Of a stretch of 13,133 nt of DNA, positions 6,856-13,133 are shown piece after piece. The notes below the pieces were generated by a model that ran no database searches, had not been told where the DNA came from, and saw nothing but the letters and a program-made list of their open reading frames with translations. The stretch's first letter is position 1. The number at the start of each line of letters is the position of its first letter. The DNA comes from Propionibacteriales bacterium (lineage in GTDB: Bacteria; Actinomycetota; Actinomycetes; Propionibacteriales; Propionibacteriaceae). The stretch covers positions 1 through 13,133 of the forward strand of contig JAKDKP010000010.1 in assembly GCA_030453285.1 (NCBI GenBank), written 5' to 3'. A program made the translations under genes and the position numbers.

Positions 6856-7194
6856 GAGGCGCATGTCCTCGAACTCATCGACAGCACCGACCTCACGCTC
6901 GTTGCGTCGGGACCGGGATTCGCCGATCGACTGGGCCAGGCCATCGCCGGGCGTCCGGTCTACATCCACATCGACTGCGATGTTCTCGAACCCGGCATCG
7001 TGCCCACCGACTACCATGTTCCCGGTGGTCTCTCCCTCGACGACCTCCACGAGGCCGCCACAGCAGTCGCCGCGAACATGATCGTCGGTGTCGAGATCGG
7101 CGAGCTGGAGACCAGCACCGGAGCCGAGGATCTCGGCCCGCTGCTGAACGCGCTGGCCCCCATCCTGGATCGAATCGCGCAACAGTCCCGCTGA
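6853..7194 (+). pseudogene. 5'-truncated arginase/agmatinase-family remnant
   Basis: Open frame of 113 codons after an in-frame TAG (6850-6852), with no ATG at its start. The C-terminal part of an arginase-family metalloenzyme is recognisable: VYIHIDCDVLEPG (near codons 35-47) contains the second-half D-x-D metal motif, followed by VPTDYHVPGGLSLDDL and then MIVGVEIGELET, the conserved late strand and acidic position. The first half of the enzyme, with the GGDHS and DAHxD metal motifs, is missing: upstream sequence runs straight into the start of the divergent oxidoreductase gene. The only in-frame canonical start inside the conserved part is GTG 7000, which would leave 64 residues. I read it as a decayed gene that lost its 5' half. 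A functional short protein is unlikely but not excluded. Confidence 0.75.
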
Positions 7195-7206
7195 GGTTCC
7201 GAGGCT

Positions 7207-7232
7207 TCGACGCGACGAACTGAGCGCGTCGA
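7207..7232. repeat. Inverted repeat downstream of the arginase remnant
   Basis: TCGACGCG, ten-base loop, CGCGTCGA: a perfect 8-bp stem just after the remnant's stop and facing the end of acs. There is no T-tract, so it could be a weak bidirectional terminator or part of the neighbouring repeat element. The sequence TTCGTCGCGTCGAAGCC on its minus strand resembles the next repeat. Confidence 0.5.
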
Positions 7233-7246
7233 CACCTCCACGTTGG

Positions 7247-7285
7247 GGTGCTTCGACGCACTCGTTCCTCGCTTGCTCAACGACC
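7247..7285. repeat. Imperfect palindromic intergenic repeat element
   Basis: On the minus strand it begins GGTCGTTGAGCAAGCGAGG and ends GTGCGTCGAAGCACC. This GTTGAGC...GTCGAA pattern is the style of the short dispersed intergenic repeats common in actinobacterial genomes (recognised from memory; copy number here cannot be tested). The ends GGT/ACC are inverted. The word TGGGGTGCT occurs at 7244 and again at 7289, suggesting a partial second unit up to about 7315. No gene lies between 7195 and 7324. Confidence 0.45.
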
Positions 7286-7324
7286 TGGTGGGGTGCTCGT
7301 TTGCTCGACGGCCAAGGAGTCCCC

Positions 7325-9283
7325 TCAGTCCTCCTTGCTGGTGGCCATGTTGTCCTTGATCAGGTTCATCACCGAGTCGTCCTGCAGGGTGGTGACGTCA
7401 CCCACTTCGCGGTTTTCGGCGATGTCGCGGAGCAGCCGTCGCATGATTTTGCCCGAGCGAGTCTTGGGCAGTTCCTCGACGACCATGATCTGTCGTGGCT
7501 TGGCGATCGGACCGATCTCCTTGGCGACATGGTTGCGCAGGTCGGCGACGATGTCGGCGCCCTCCTCGGTTGCAATGTTGGTGCTGCGGAGGATCACGAA
7601 GGCCACGATGGCCTGACCGGTCGTCTCGTCGGTCGCACCGACGACCGCCGCCTCGGCGACGCGCGGGTGCGAGACCAGGGCGGACTCGATCTCGGTGGTC
7701 GACATCCGGTGACCCGACACGTTCATCACATCGTCGACCCGGCCGAGCAGCCAGATGTCGCCGTCCTCGTCCTTCTTGGCGCCGTCGCCGGCGAAGTACA
7801 TACCTTCGAAGCGCGACCAGTAGGTGTCCTTGAACCGCTCGTCGTCACCCCACAGGGTGCGCAGCATCGCCGGCCACGGCTCACGGATCACCAGGTAGCC
7901 GCCGTGACCGTTCTCCACCGAACGGCCCTCCTCATCGACGACGTCGACGACCACGCCGGGCACCGGGCGCATGGCCGCACCGGGCTTGCCGTTGGCCACG
8001 CCGGGCATCGGGCTGATCATGTGCATACCGGTCTCGGTCTGCCACCAGGTGTCGACCACCGGCGTCTTGTCGCCACCAATGTTCGTGCGGTACCAGACGT
8101 ACGCCTCGGGATTGATCGGCTCACCGACCGACCCCAGCACGCGCAGCGAGGACAGGTCGAACTTGGCCGGGATCTCTGCGCCCCACTTCATGAAGGTACG
8201 GATCGCGGTCGGGGCGGCGTACAGGATGGAGACCTTGTATTTCTCGATGATCTCCCACCAGCGGCCCTGATGTGGGGTGTCCGGGGTGCCCTCGTACATC
8301 ACCGAGGTGGCGCCGTTGGCGAGCGGACCGTAGACGAGGTAGGTGTGGCCGGTGACCCAGCCGATGTCGGCGGCGGTCCAGAAGACGTCGTCGTCCTTGA
8401 GATCGAAGGTCGCCCAGTGGGTGTACGCGGTCCCCACCAGGTAGCCGCCGGTGGTGTGCAGGATGCCCTTCGGCTTGCCGGTCGAGCCCGAGGTGTACAT
8501 CACGTACAACGGATGCTCGGCCGGGAACGCCTGTGGGGTGTGTTCGCTCGACGCCGTGGCGACCGTGTCGTCCCACCAGACGTCGCGACCCTCGACCATC
8601 TCGGTGTCCTGGCCGGTGCGCTTGATCACCAGCACCTTCTTGACCTCGGGACACGTTGTCAGCGCCTCGTCCACGGCCGGCTTGAGGGCAGAGGCGGAGC
8701 CGCGACGATAGCCGCCGTCGGCGGTGATCACGACCTCGACCTCGCAGTCGTGGATGCGGGTGGCCAGTGCGTCGGCGGAGAACCCGCCGAAGACGACCAC
8801 GTGCGGGGCGCCCAGCCGGGCACACGCCAGGATGGACACGACGGCCTCGGGAATCATCGGCAGATAGATCGCCACCCGATCGCCGGCTTCCACCCCGAGC
8901 TCGGTGAGCGCGTTGGCGGCCTGGCACACCTCCTTGGTCAACTCGGCGTAGGTGATGGCACGGGAGTCGCCCGGCTCGCCCTCGAAGTGGAACGCCACCT
9001 TGTCGCCATCGCCGGCCTCGACATGTCGATCAAGGCAGTTGTACGCGGCATTGAGTGTGCCGTCGGCATACCACTTCGCAAAGGGAGGATTGGACCAGTC
9101 GACGACCTCGGTCGGCTGGGTCTCCCAGGCGAGCCGCTCGGCCTGCCTGGCCCAGAAAGCGTCACGGTCGGCGTCGGCCTCGGCAAAGGTCTCCTCCGTC
9201 ACGTTCGCGTTGGCGGCCAGTTCCTCGGGCGGCGCGAACCGGCGTTCCTCGGACAACAGATTGGACAGAGCGTCGTCACTCAC
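7325..9283 (-). CDS. acs: Acetyl-CoA synthetase (AMP-forming)
   Basis: 652 residues, the same length as the enterobacterial enzyme. Activates acetate with ATP to acetyl-AMP and then acetyl-CoA. Motifs: adenylate-binding loop YTSGSTGKPKG (263-273); SVGEPINPEA (385-394); WWQTETG (413-419) with W414, the tryptophan that restricts the pocket to acetate. Further on are the hinge region GRVDDVMNVSGHR (514-526) and the C-terminal PKTRSGK (606-612), whose K612 is the catalytic lysine controlled by acetylation in the family. Start: GTG at complement 9283, chosen over the ATG at 9301 because GAGGAGG lies nine bases before it and the 652-residue length then matches. The protein begins MSDDALSNLLSEERRF. 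It is transcribed alone, convergent with the arginase remnant and divergent from the RND pump. No deacetylase gene is adjacent. Confidence 0.98.
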   Translation of the reverse strand: MSDDALSNLLSEERRFAPPEELAANANVTEETFAEADADRDAFWARQAERLAWETQPTEVVDWSNPPFAKWYADGTLNAAYNCLDRHVEAGDGDKVAFHFEGEPGDSRAITYAELTKEVCQAANALTELGVEAGDRVAIYLPMIPEAVVSILACARLGAPHVVVFGGFSADALATRIHDCEVEVVITADGGYRRGSASALKPAVDEALTTCPEVKKVLVIKRTGQDTEMVEGRDVWWDDTVATASSEHTPQAFPAEHPLYVMYTSGSTGKPKGILHTTGGYLVGTAYTHWATFDLKDDDVFWTAADIGWVTGHTYLVYGPLANGATSVMYEGTPDTPHQGRWWEIIEKYKVSILYAAPTAIRTFMKWGAEIPAKFDLSSLRVLGSVGEPINPEAYVWYRTNIGGDKTPVVDTWWQTETGMHMISPMPGVANGKPGAAMRPVPGVVVDVVDEEGRSVENGHGGYLVIREPWPAMLRTLWGDDERFKDTYWSRFEGMYFAGDGAKKDEDGDIWLLGRVDDVMNVSGHRMSTTEIESALVSHPRVAEAAVVGATDETTGQAIVAFVILRSTNIATEEGADIVADLRNHVAKEIGPIAKPRQIMVVEELPKTRSGKIMRRLLRDIAENREVGDVTTLQDDSVMNLIKDNMATSKED

Positions 9284-9318
9284 GGCGTACGGCCTCCTCA
9301 TTGATGGCTTGGACGATC

Positions 9319-9324
9319 AGCCTA
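9319..9324 (-). promoter_or_regulatory. Candidate -10 box of acs
   Basis: TAGGCT on the minus strand, preceded by GGGT, 35 bases before the GTG start. This leaves a leader of about 30 bases carrying the GAGGAGG ribosome-binding site. No recognisable -35 is present, so an activator could be needed. Confidence 0.42.
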
Positions 9325-9343
9325 ACCCTGCTCCTGGGGAGAG

Positions 9344-9372
9344 TTGGAGCCCGGCAGGGCACGCTCTACAGT
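9344..9372 (+). promoter_or_regulatory. Promoter of the RND permease gene
   Basis: TTGGAG (9344-9349), exactly 17 bases, then TACAGT (9367-9372): each hexamer matches four of six consensus positions at ideal spacing. Transcription would begin near 9379, giving an mRNA leader of about 280 bases. It is divergent from, and only about 20 bases away from, the proposed acs -10, so the two promoters could influence each other. Confidence 0.5.
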
Positions 9373-9398
9373 GTGAGCGCTTGCGACCACGGGGGACC

Positions 9399-9412
9399 GT
9401 GACATCTGTCAC
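9399..9412. promoter_or_regulatory. Perfect palindrome, possible operator of the RND pump gene
   Basis: GTGACA-TC-TGTCAC, a perfect 6-2-6 inverted repeat about 20 bases downstream of the predicted transcription start of the pump gene. This is a classic position for a dimeric repressor. No regulator gene is adjacent in the window. It could also affect acs. Confidence 0.42.
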
Positions 9413-9484
9413 CGCTGAGTCGGGCGTGAGGCATGCGGATCGATGTGGGGCACCACTCGAGATGGCATCGCAGGCCGGGCACGA

Positions 9485-9571
9485 TGGGGGATGTTCGGAC
9501 CGAGGTCTCGCTGGTGTCCCCTTGGGGACCACTCAGGGTCACCACCGGTGAATCCGGTGGGACATCCCCTG
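9485..9571 (+). promoter_or_regulatory. Predicted three-stem structured leader upstream of the RND gene
   Basis: Three nested stems can be drawn. P1 pairs GGGGATGT (9487-9494) with ACATCCCC (9562-9569), eight Watson-Crick pairs extendable by two G-U pairs. P2 is GTCCC-CTTG-GGGAC (9516-9529), a stem closed by a CUUG tetraloop. P3 is CCACCGG-TGAAT-CCGGTGG (9542-9560), seven pairs stacked next to P1. Together they form a three-way junction in the untranslated leader, about 86 bases before the GTG start. It matches no riboswitch I can name with confidence. The rest of 9373-9656 holds the palindrome at 9399 and no convincing gene. Confidence 0.4.
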
Positions 9572-9656
9572 CACGGCCCGGCAAGTACGACAGCAGAATC
9601 CGCACCACCGGTCAGCGACGACCAGCCCGTACGTCCACACCTCCCGAAGGACTCCA

Positions 9657-12600
9657 GTGAGCTTCCTGACCCGTCTCAGCCTCGCCAACCGCGCGGTGAT
9701 CACCCTGTTGTGCCTGCTGGTGATCGGCACCGGTGTCTATGCGACCTCTGCGTTGAAGCAGGAACTGATTCCGTCCATGGAGTTCCCGCAGGCATTCATC
9801 ACCGCCAGCTATCCGGGTGCTTCCCCCGAGGTGGTCGAGCGCAACGTCACCAAGCCCATCGAGGATTCCGTGCGGGGGGTCTCCGGTGTCACTAAGACGT
9901 CCTCGAACTCAGCCTCGGGGATGACGCAGGTGACCGTGCAGTGGGACTTCGGCATCAAGTCCGATGACATGAAGGGTGAGTTGGAGTCGGCCGTCGACGC
10001 CTTGCAGTTGCCGGAGGATGTCGAGCCGAAGGTCACCACCTTCAGTGTCGACGCCACCCCGGTGTTGTCGATGGCGGTCTCCTCGGACCTGGACAATGCC
10101 AAGCTTTCCCAGGCCCTCGAGGACGTGGTGGTGCCGAGGCTCAATGGTCTGCCGGACGTGTCCGAGGCCAAGGTGAGCGGCCAGGAGGTCCGCGAGGTCG
10201 TGGTCACCCTGCGTCAGAAGGATCTCGACAAGTACAAGGTCGATCCGTCCCAGATTTCCCAGATCTTCCAGTCGTACGGGGCCCAGATCCCCGCCGGTGG
10301 TCTCGATGAGGGATCCCGTCAGGTCAATGTGCAGGTCGGCAAGACCCTCAACAACGCCAAAGACCTGGCCAATCTGCGTCTGCAGGGGACCGACGGCCCG
10401 GTAAAGCTGTCCCAGGTCGCCGACGTGAAGGACCAGGCCGCCGAATCCACCGGGGTTTCGCGGGTCAACGGACGCCCCTCGCTCAGCCTGAACATCAGCA
10501 AGACCACCGAGGGCAACACCGTCGCGGTCGCCAATGAGGTCAAGGAGTTGTTGCCGGCGCTGGCCGACGAGATCGGCCAGAACACCACCTTCGACGTGCT
10601 GTTCGACCAGGCGCCCTACATCGAGGACTCGATCAAGGATCTGAGCACCGAGGGCATCCTGGGACTGGTGATGGCGGTGATTGTCATCCTGTTGTTCCTG
10701 TGGTCGGTCCGGCCGACGTTGATCACCGCCATCTCCATCCCGCTGTCCCTGCTGATCGCGATGATCGGCCTGTGGCTGGGCGGTTACTCGCTCAACATGC
10801 TCACCCTCGGGGCCCTCACGGTGGCCATCGGGCGAGTCGTCGACGACTCCATCGTCGTCATCGAGAACATCAAACGACCCCAGGCCACCGGGGGGCCGGT
10901 GCAATCCCGGTTGATCATCAAGGCGGTGAAGGGGGTCGCCGGTGCGGTCACCGCCTCCACCTTGACCACCGCCGCGGTGTTCCTGCCGATCGCGCTCGTT
11001 GGTGGGCAAGTGGGCGAGCTGTTCCGCCCGTTTGCCGTCACGGTGGGAGTGGCCCTGATGGCGTCGCTGCTGGTGGCCCTGACTATCGTTCCGGTGCTGG
11101 CCTCATGGTTCATGCGACCCTCGCGTCGTCCGGTCAATCCGGACAAGCAGGCCGCCCGGGACGCGAAGGCCGAGGCGCTGGCCGCCAAGGAGCACGAGCG
11201 CCACGCCCTGGAGGCGCAGCGCACCGAATCCCGCCTGCAGGCCAAGGAGGACAAGCTGCGCGGCAAGTGGGAGCGTCGCGGGCTCGACCAGTTCGACATG
11301 GATCAGCGGGCGGCCGCCTTTCGGGCCAAGCAGGGCAGCCAGAACGTGCTGCCGGAGGATCATGACGCGCACGAGTCGGCCGAGACGCCGATGCAGCGTG
11401 GCTATCTGCCGGTCCTGCGGTGGACCCTGCGCCATCCGGTGATCACCATCGTGGCGGCCCTGCTGGTGTTCGTGCTGACGATGGGGATGAGTTCGTTCCT
11501 GAAGACCGACTTCATCGGCGATCAGGGCGACGAGAGCCTGCAGGTGACCCAGACCCTGCCCAAGGGCACCACCCTCGAAGCCACGGACAAGGCGTCGAAG
11601 CAGGTCGAGACTGTACTGGCCAACGATGCCTCGGTGCAGACGTACCAGACGACGATCGGCGGCGGGGACATGATGGGCGCCGGTGCGTCCGCCAACGAGG
11701 CCACCTTCACCATCACCCTCGTGCCTGAGAGCGCTGGCAACGAGGTCATGCAGCGCCTGCGCGAGCAGCTCGATCCGCTGCCCGACGACGTCGGAGAGAT
11801 CGAAGTCTCGCTCGCTGGCGGTGGCGCCGGTGGCGACGACGTTGCCGTACGGGTGGAGGGCCAGGACGAGGCTGCGGTCACCAAGGGCACTCAACAGGTC
11901 GTCGACATGATGGCGGGCCAGCCCGGTCTGACGCAGGTCACCAGCGACCTCGCCGAGCAGCAGACGATCTTCCAGGTCGACATCGATGAGGACAAGGCCG
12001 CCAAGGCCGGCATGAACCAGGCGACCATCGGGATGGCGGTCACCGAGGCGCTCCGCGGCACCGAACTGGGCACCATCCAGATCGATGGCCGGGACCAGAG
12101 CGTCACCCTGCGCTCCCGTACACCGGTGAAGACGAAGGCCCAACTGGAGAATCTGGAGCTGCCGGTCACCCAGAAGCAGACGGCCGACGCGCAGAAGAAG
12201 GCCAGTGACGACCTCGAGGACGAGCAGGACGCCGAGGCCGACCGTCAGGAGCAGAAGGCCCAGGAGCAGGCCGACAAGCAGAAGCAGTCGATGCGGGAGC
12301 AGCGGGCCGAGCTGGCCGATCAGCTCCAGCAGATGTTGGACCAACTCGAGGAGGCACGCAACGCCCCGGCGATGCCGCCGATGCCACCCGGCCAGATGCC
12401 ACCGGCCGATCCCGGCGCGGCCAAGAAGGCCCAGGTTGACCAGCTGGAGGAGCAGGTCGACCAGTTGCGTGAGCAGCTCGATCAGATGGATGAGCAGGCC
12501 GCCGACGCCGAGCAGCAGGAGGTCGATCAGCGAGAGCAGCAGCAGCGGCAGGAGGATCTGCAACAGCGCTCCAAGGACATCACCGACATCGTGGCCGACC

Positions 12601-13133
12601 CGCTGAAGTTGAAGCAGGTGGCCAAGGTCAAGGAGATCGACCAGCCCGCCTCGATCAGCAGGATCGACGGTGCTCGTGCCGTCACGGTCAGTGCCACACC
12701 GACCGGCGACAACCTGGGTCAGACCACGGTGGATCTGACGAACGGTCTGACCACCTTGGAACTGCCCAGCGGGGTGAGCGCCAACATTGCCGGTGTCTCC
12801 CAGCAGCAGGACGAAGCGTTCGGCCAGCTCTTCCTGGCGATGGCCGTGGCGATCGCGATCGTGTACATGATCATGGTGGCGACGTTCAAGTCACTGATCC
12901 AACCGCTGATCCTGCTGGTGTCGGTGCCGTTCGCAGCGACCGGTGCCATTGGGGCGCTGTTGATCACCAACACCCCCCTCGGTATTCCGGCCATGATCGG
13001 CTTGTTGATGTTGATCGGTGTGGTGGTGACCAATGCGATTGTGCTGATCGATCTGATCAACCACTATCGAGGACAGGGGGCGTCGGTGGACGACGCCGTC
13101 GTGCACGGTGCCCGCCTCCGACTGCGGCCGATC
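9657..13133 (+). CDS. Large RND-family efflux permease with inserted coiled-coil hairpin (3' end outside window)
   Basis: First 1159 residues, no stop. Proton-driven exporter of the HAE/SwrC-like type. Start: GTG at 9657 with GAAGGA five bases upstream. Helix 1 is about 11-31; the first extracytoplasmic domain (32-330) contains SYPGASPEVVERNVTKPIED. Helices 2-6 span about 333-486, with the proton-relay pair D396-D397 in GRVVDDSIVVIENI. An unusually long charged linker (487-581) precedes helix 7 (593-615). The second extracytoplasmic domain follows, up to helix 8 (1057-1077), then helices 9-10 with IGVVVTNAIVLID. An insertion at about 840-980 replaces the short loop before the QPASISRIDGARAVTVSA strand: two Gln/Glu/Asp-rich helices (842-901 and 923-975) with heptads such as VDQLEEQVDQLREQ, joined by a Pro/Met-rich turn (903-920). 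Helices 11-12 lie beyond the edge. No adaptor or outer-membrane partner is visible. Substrate unknown. Confidence 0.93.
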   Translation, partial: MSFLTRLSLANRAVITLLCLLVIGTGVYATSALKQELIPSMEFPQAFITASYPGASPEVVERNVTKPIEDSVRGVSGVTKTSSNSASGMTQVTVQWDFGIKSDDMKGELESAVDALQLPEDVEPKVTTFSVDATPVLSMAVSSDLDNAKLSQALEDVVVPRLNGLPDVSEAKVSGQEVREVVVTLRQKDLDKYKVDPSQISQIFQSYGAQIPAGGLDEGSRQVNVQVGKTLNNAKDLANLRLQGTDGPVKLSQVADVKDQAAESTGVSRVNGRPSLSLNISKTTEGNTVAVANEVKELLPALADEIGQNTTFDVLFDQAPYIEDSIKDLSTEGILGLVMAVIVILLFLWSVRPTLITAISIPLSLLIAMIGLWLGGYSLNMLTLGALTVAIGRVVDDSIVVIENIKRPQATGGPVQSRLIIKAVKGVAGAVTASTLTTAAVFLPIALVGGQVGELFRPFAVTVGVALMASLLVALTIVPVLASWFMRPSRRPVNPDKQAARDAKAEALAAKEHERHALEAQRTESRLQAKEDKLRGKWERRGLDQFDMDQRAAAFRAKQGSQNVLPEDHDAHESAETPMQRGYLPVLRWTLRHPVITIVAALLVFVLTMGMSSFLKTDFIGDQGDESLQVTQTLPKGTTLEATDKASKQVETVLANDASVQTYQTTIGGGDMMGAGASANEATFTITLVPESAGNEVMQRLREQLDPLPDDVGEIEVSLAGGGAGGDDVAVRVEGQDEAAVTKGTQQVVDMMAGQPGLTQVTSDLAEQQTIFQVDIDEDKAAKAGMNQATIGMAVTEALRGTELGTIQIDGRDQSVTLRSRTPVKTKAQLENLELPVTQKQTADAQKKASDDLEDEQDAEADRQEQKAQEQADKQKQSMREQRAELADQLQQMLDQLEEARNAPAMPPMPPGQMPPADPGAAKKAQVDQLEEQVDQLREQLDQMDEQAADAEQQEVDQREQQQRQEDLQQRSKDITDIVADPLKLKQVAKVKEIDQPASISRIDGARAVTVSATPTGDNLGQTTVDLTNGLTTLELPSGVSANIAGVSQQQDEAFGQLFLAMAVAIAIVYMIMVATFKSLIQPLILLVSVPFAATGAIGALLITNTPLGIPAMIGLLMLIGVVVTNAIVLIDLINHYRGQGASVDDAVVHGARLRLRPI

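Noticed and set aside
6863..7081. ATG at 6863 behind a TAGGCT box as the start of a real gene
   Set aside because: The frame it opens is out of register with the arginase-like sequence and encodes a Ser/Thr/Arg-rich peptide with no recognisable feature.
7301..9304. 667-codon open frame antisense to acs
   Set aside because: A mirror frame produced by strong GC3 bias opposite a full-length acs with all motifs; its sequence is His/Gly/Arg-rich and has no domain character.
9534..9635. Resemblance to a cobalamin riboswitch core (GGG...CCGGTGAATCCGG...CCCC, then GGTCAGCGACGACCAGCC)
   Set aside because: The CCGGTG/AATCCGG loop is about two bases shorter than in the known class, the 5' half of the core is not recognisable and the downstream gene is an efflux pump rather than a B12 gene. 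A covariance-model search would settle it; a significant hit would overturn this rejection.
9433..9660. 75-codon frame upstream of the RND gene, ending in a GTGA overlap with its start
   Set aside because: The overlap geometry mimics translational coupling, but codon third positions are only about 60 percent G/C against much higher values in the real genes, the ribosome-binding site is poor, and the peptide is a low-complexity Arg/Pro/Thr mix. It also runs through the stems of the predicted leader.
11103..12563. 486-codon Leu-rich open frame antisense to the RND gene, resembling a membrane protein
   Set aside because: The leucines are simply the complement of the CAG/GAG codons of the coiled-coil segment; the plus strand carries the real conserved protein.

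Overview
The window is high-GC bacterial DNA (roughly two-thirds G+C by eye, not counted) and looks like chromosome from an actinobacterium. Supporting signs are GTG starts, ATGA-type stop/start overlaps, TAGGCT-like -10 boxes, an actinobacterial holin-X type protein, and a crp / nth / TlpA-lipoprotein / Nudix block. From memory, that block matches the Mycobacterium tuberculosis Rv3676-Rv3672c region, which also has acs (Rv3667) nearby. A Propionibacteriales-like organism would fit, but the genus cannot be read from the sequence alone. No tRNA, rRNA, CRISPR array, phage module or complete insertion sequence was seen.

Layout. 1-102 (-): the first 34 codons of a Crp/Fnr-type regulator, cut by the window edge. 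103-254: divergent promoter region. 255-2971 (+): a tightly overlapping four-gene operon of nth (endonuclease III), a TlpA/ResA-like thioredoxin lipoprotein, a CoA-pyrophosphatase-type Nudix hydrolase and an HD-superfamily phosphohydrolase. Convergent to it and overlapping its end by 14 bp, 2958-6782 (-) carries a CurA-like NADPH oxidoreductase, the NhaA Na+/H+ antiporter, a small two-helix membrane protein (holin-X/DUF1469 type) and a DMT/YdcZ-family transporter. Promoter-like sequences suggest that nhaA and the holin-like gene have their own starts. 6853-7194 (+): a 5'-truncated arginase-family remnant. 7195-7324: an intergenic stretch of palindromic repeats. 7325-9283 (-): a full-length acetyl-CoA synthetase. 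9284-9656: a divergent regulatory region with a good promoter, a perfect 14-bp palindrome and a foldable leader. 9657-13133 (+): a very large RND efflux permease running off the window.

How the genes fit together. The nth operon joins DNA base-excision repair, extracytoplasmic thiol chemistry and nucleotide/CoA housekeeping. nhaA, the holin-like protein and the DMT transporter are envelope proteins. acs activates acetate and is divergent from the efflux pump. The most interesting object is the RND permease. It has the usual HAE-type fold signatures but carries about 140 extra residues in its second extracytoplasmic domain, predicted to form a long antiparallel coiled-coil hairpin with a proline-rich tip. 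It also has an enlarged charged cytoplasmic linker. Its transcript would start with a structured leader of about 280 nt. No adaptor (MFP) gene lies beside it within the window.
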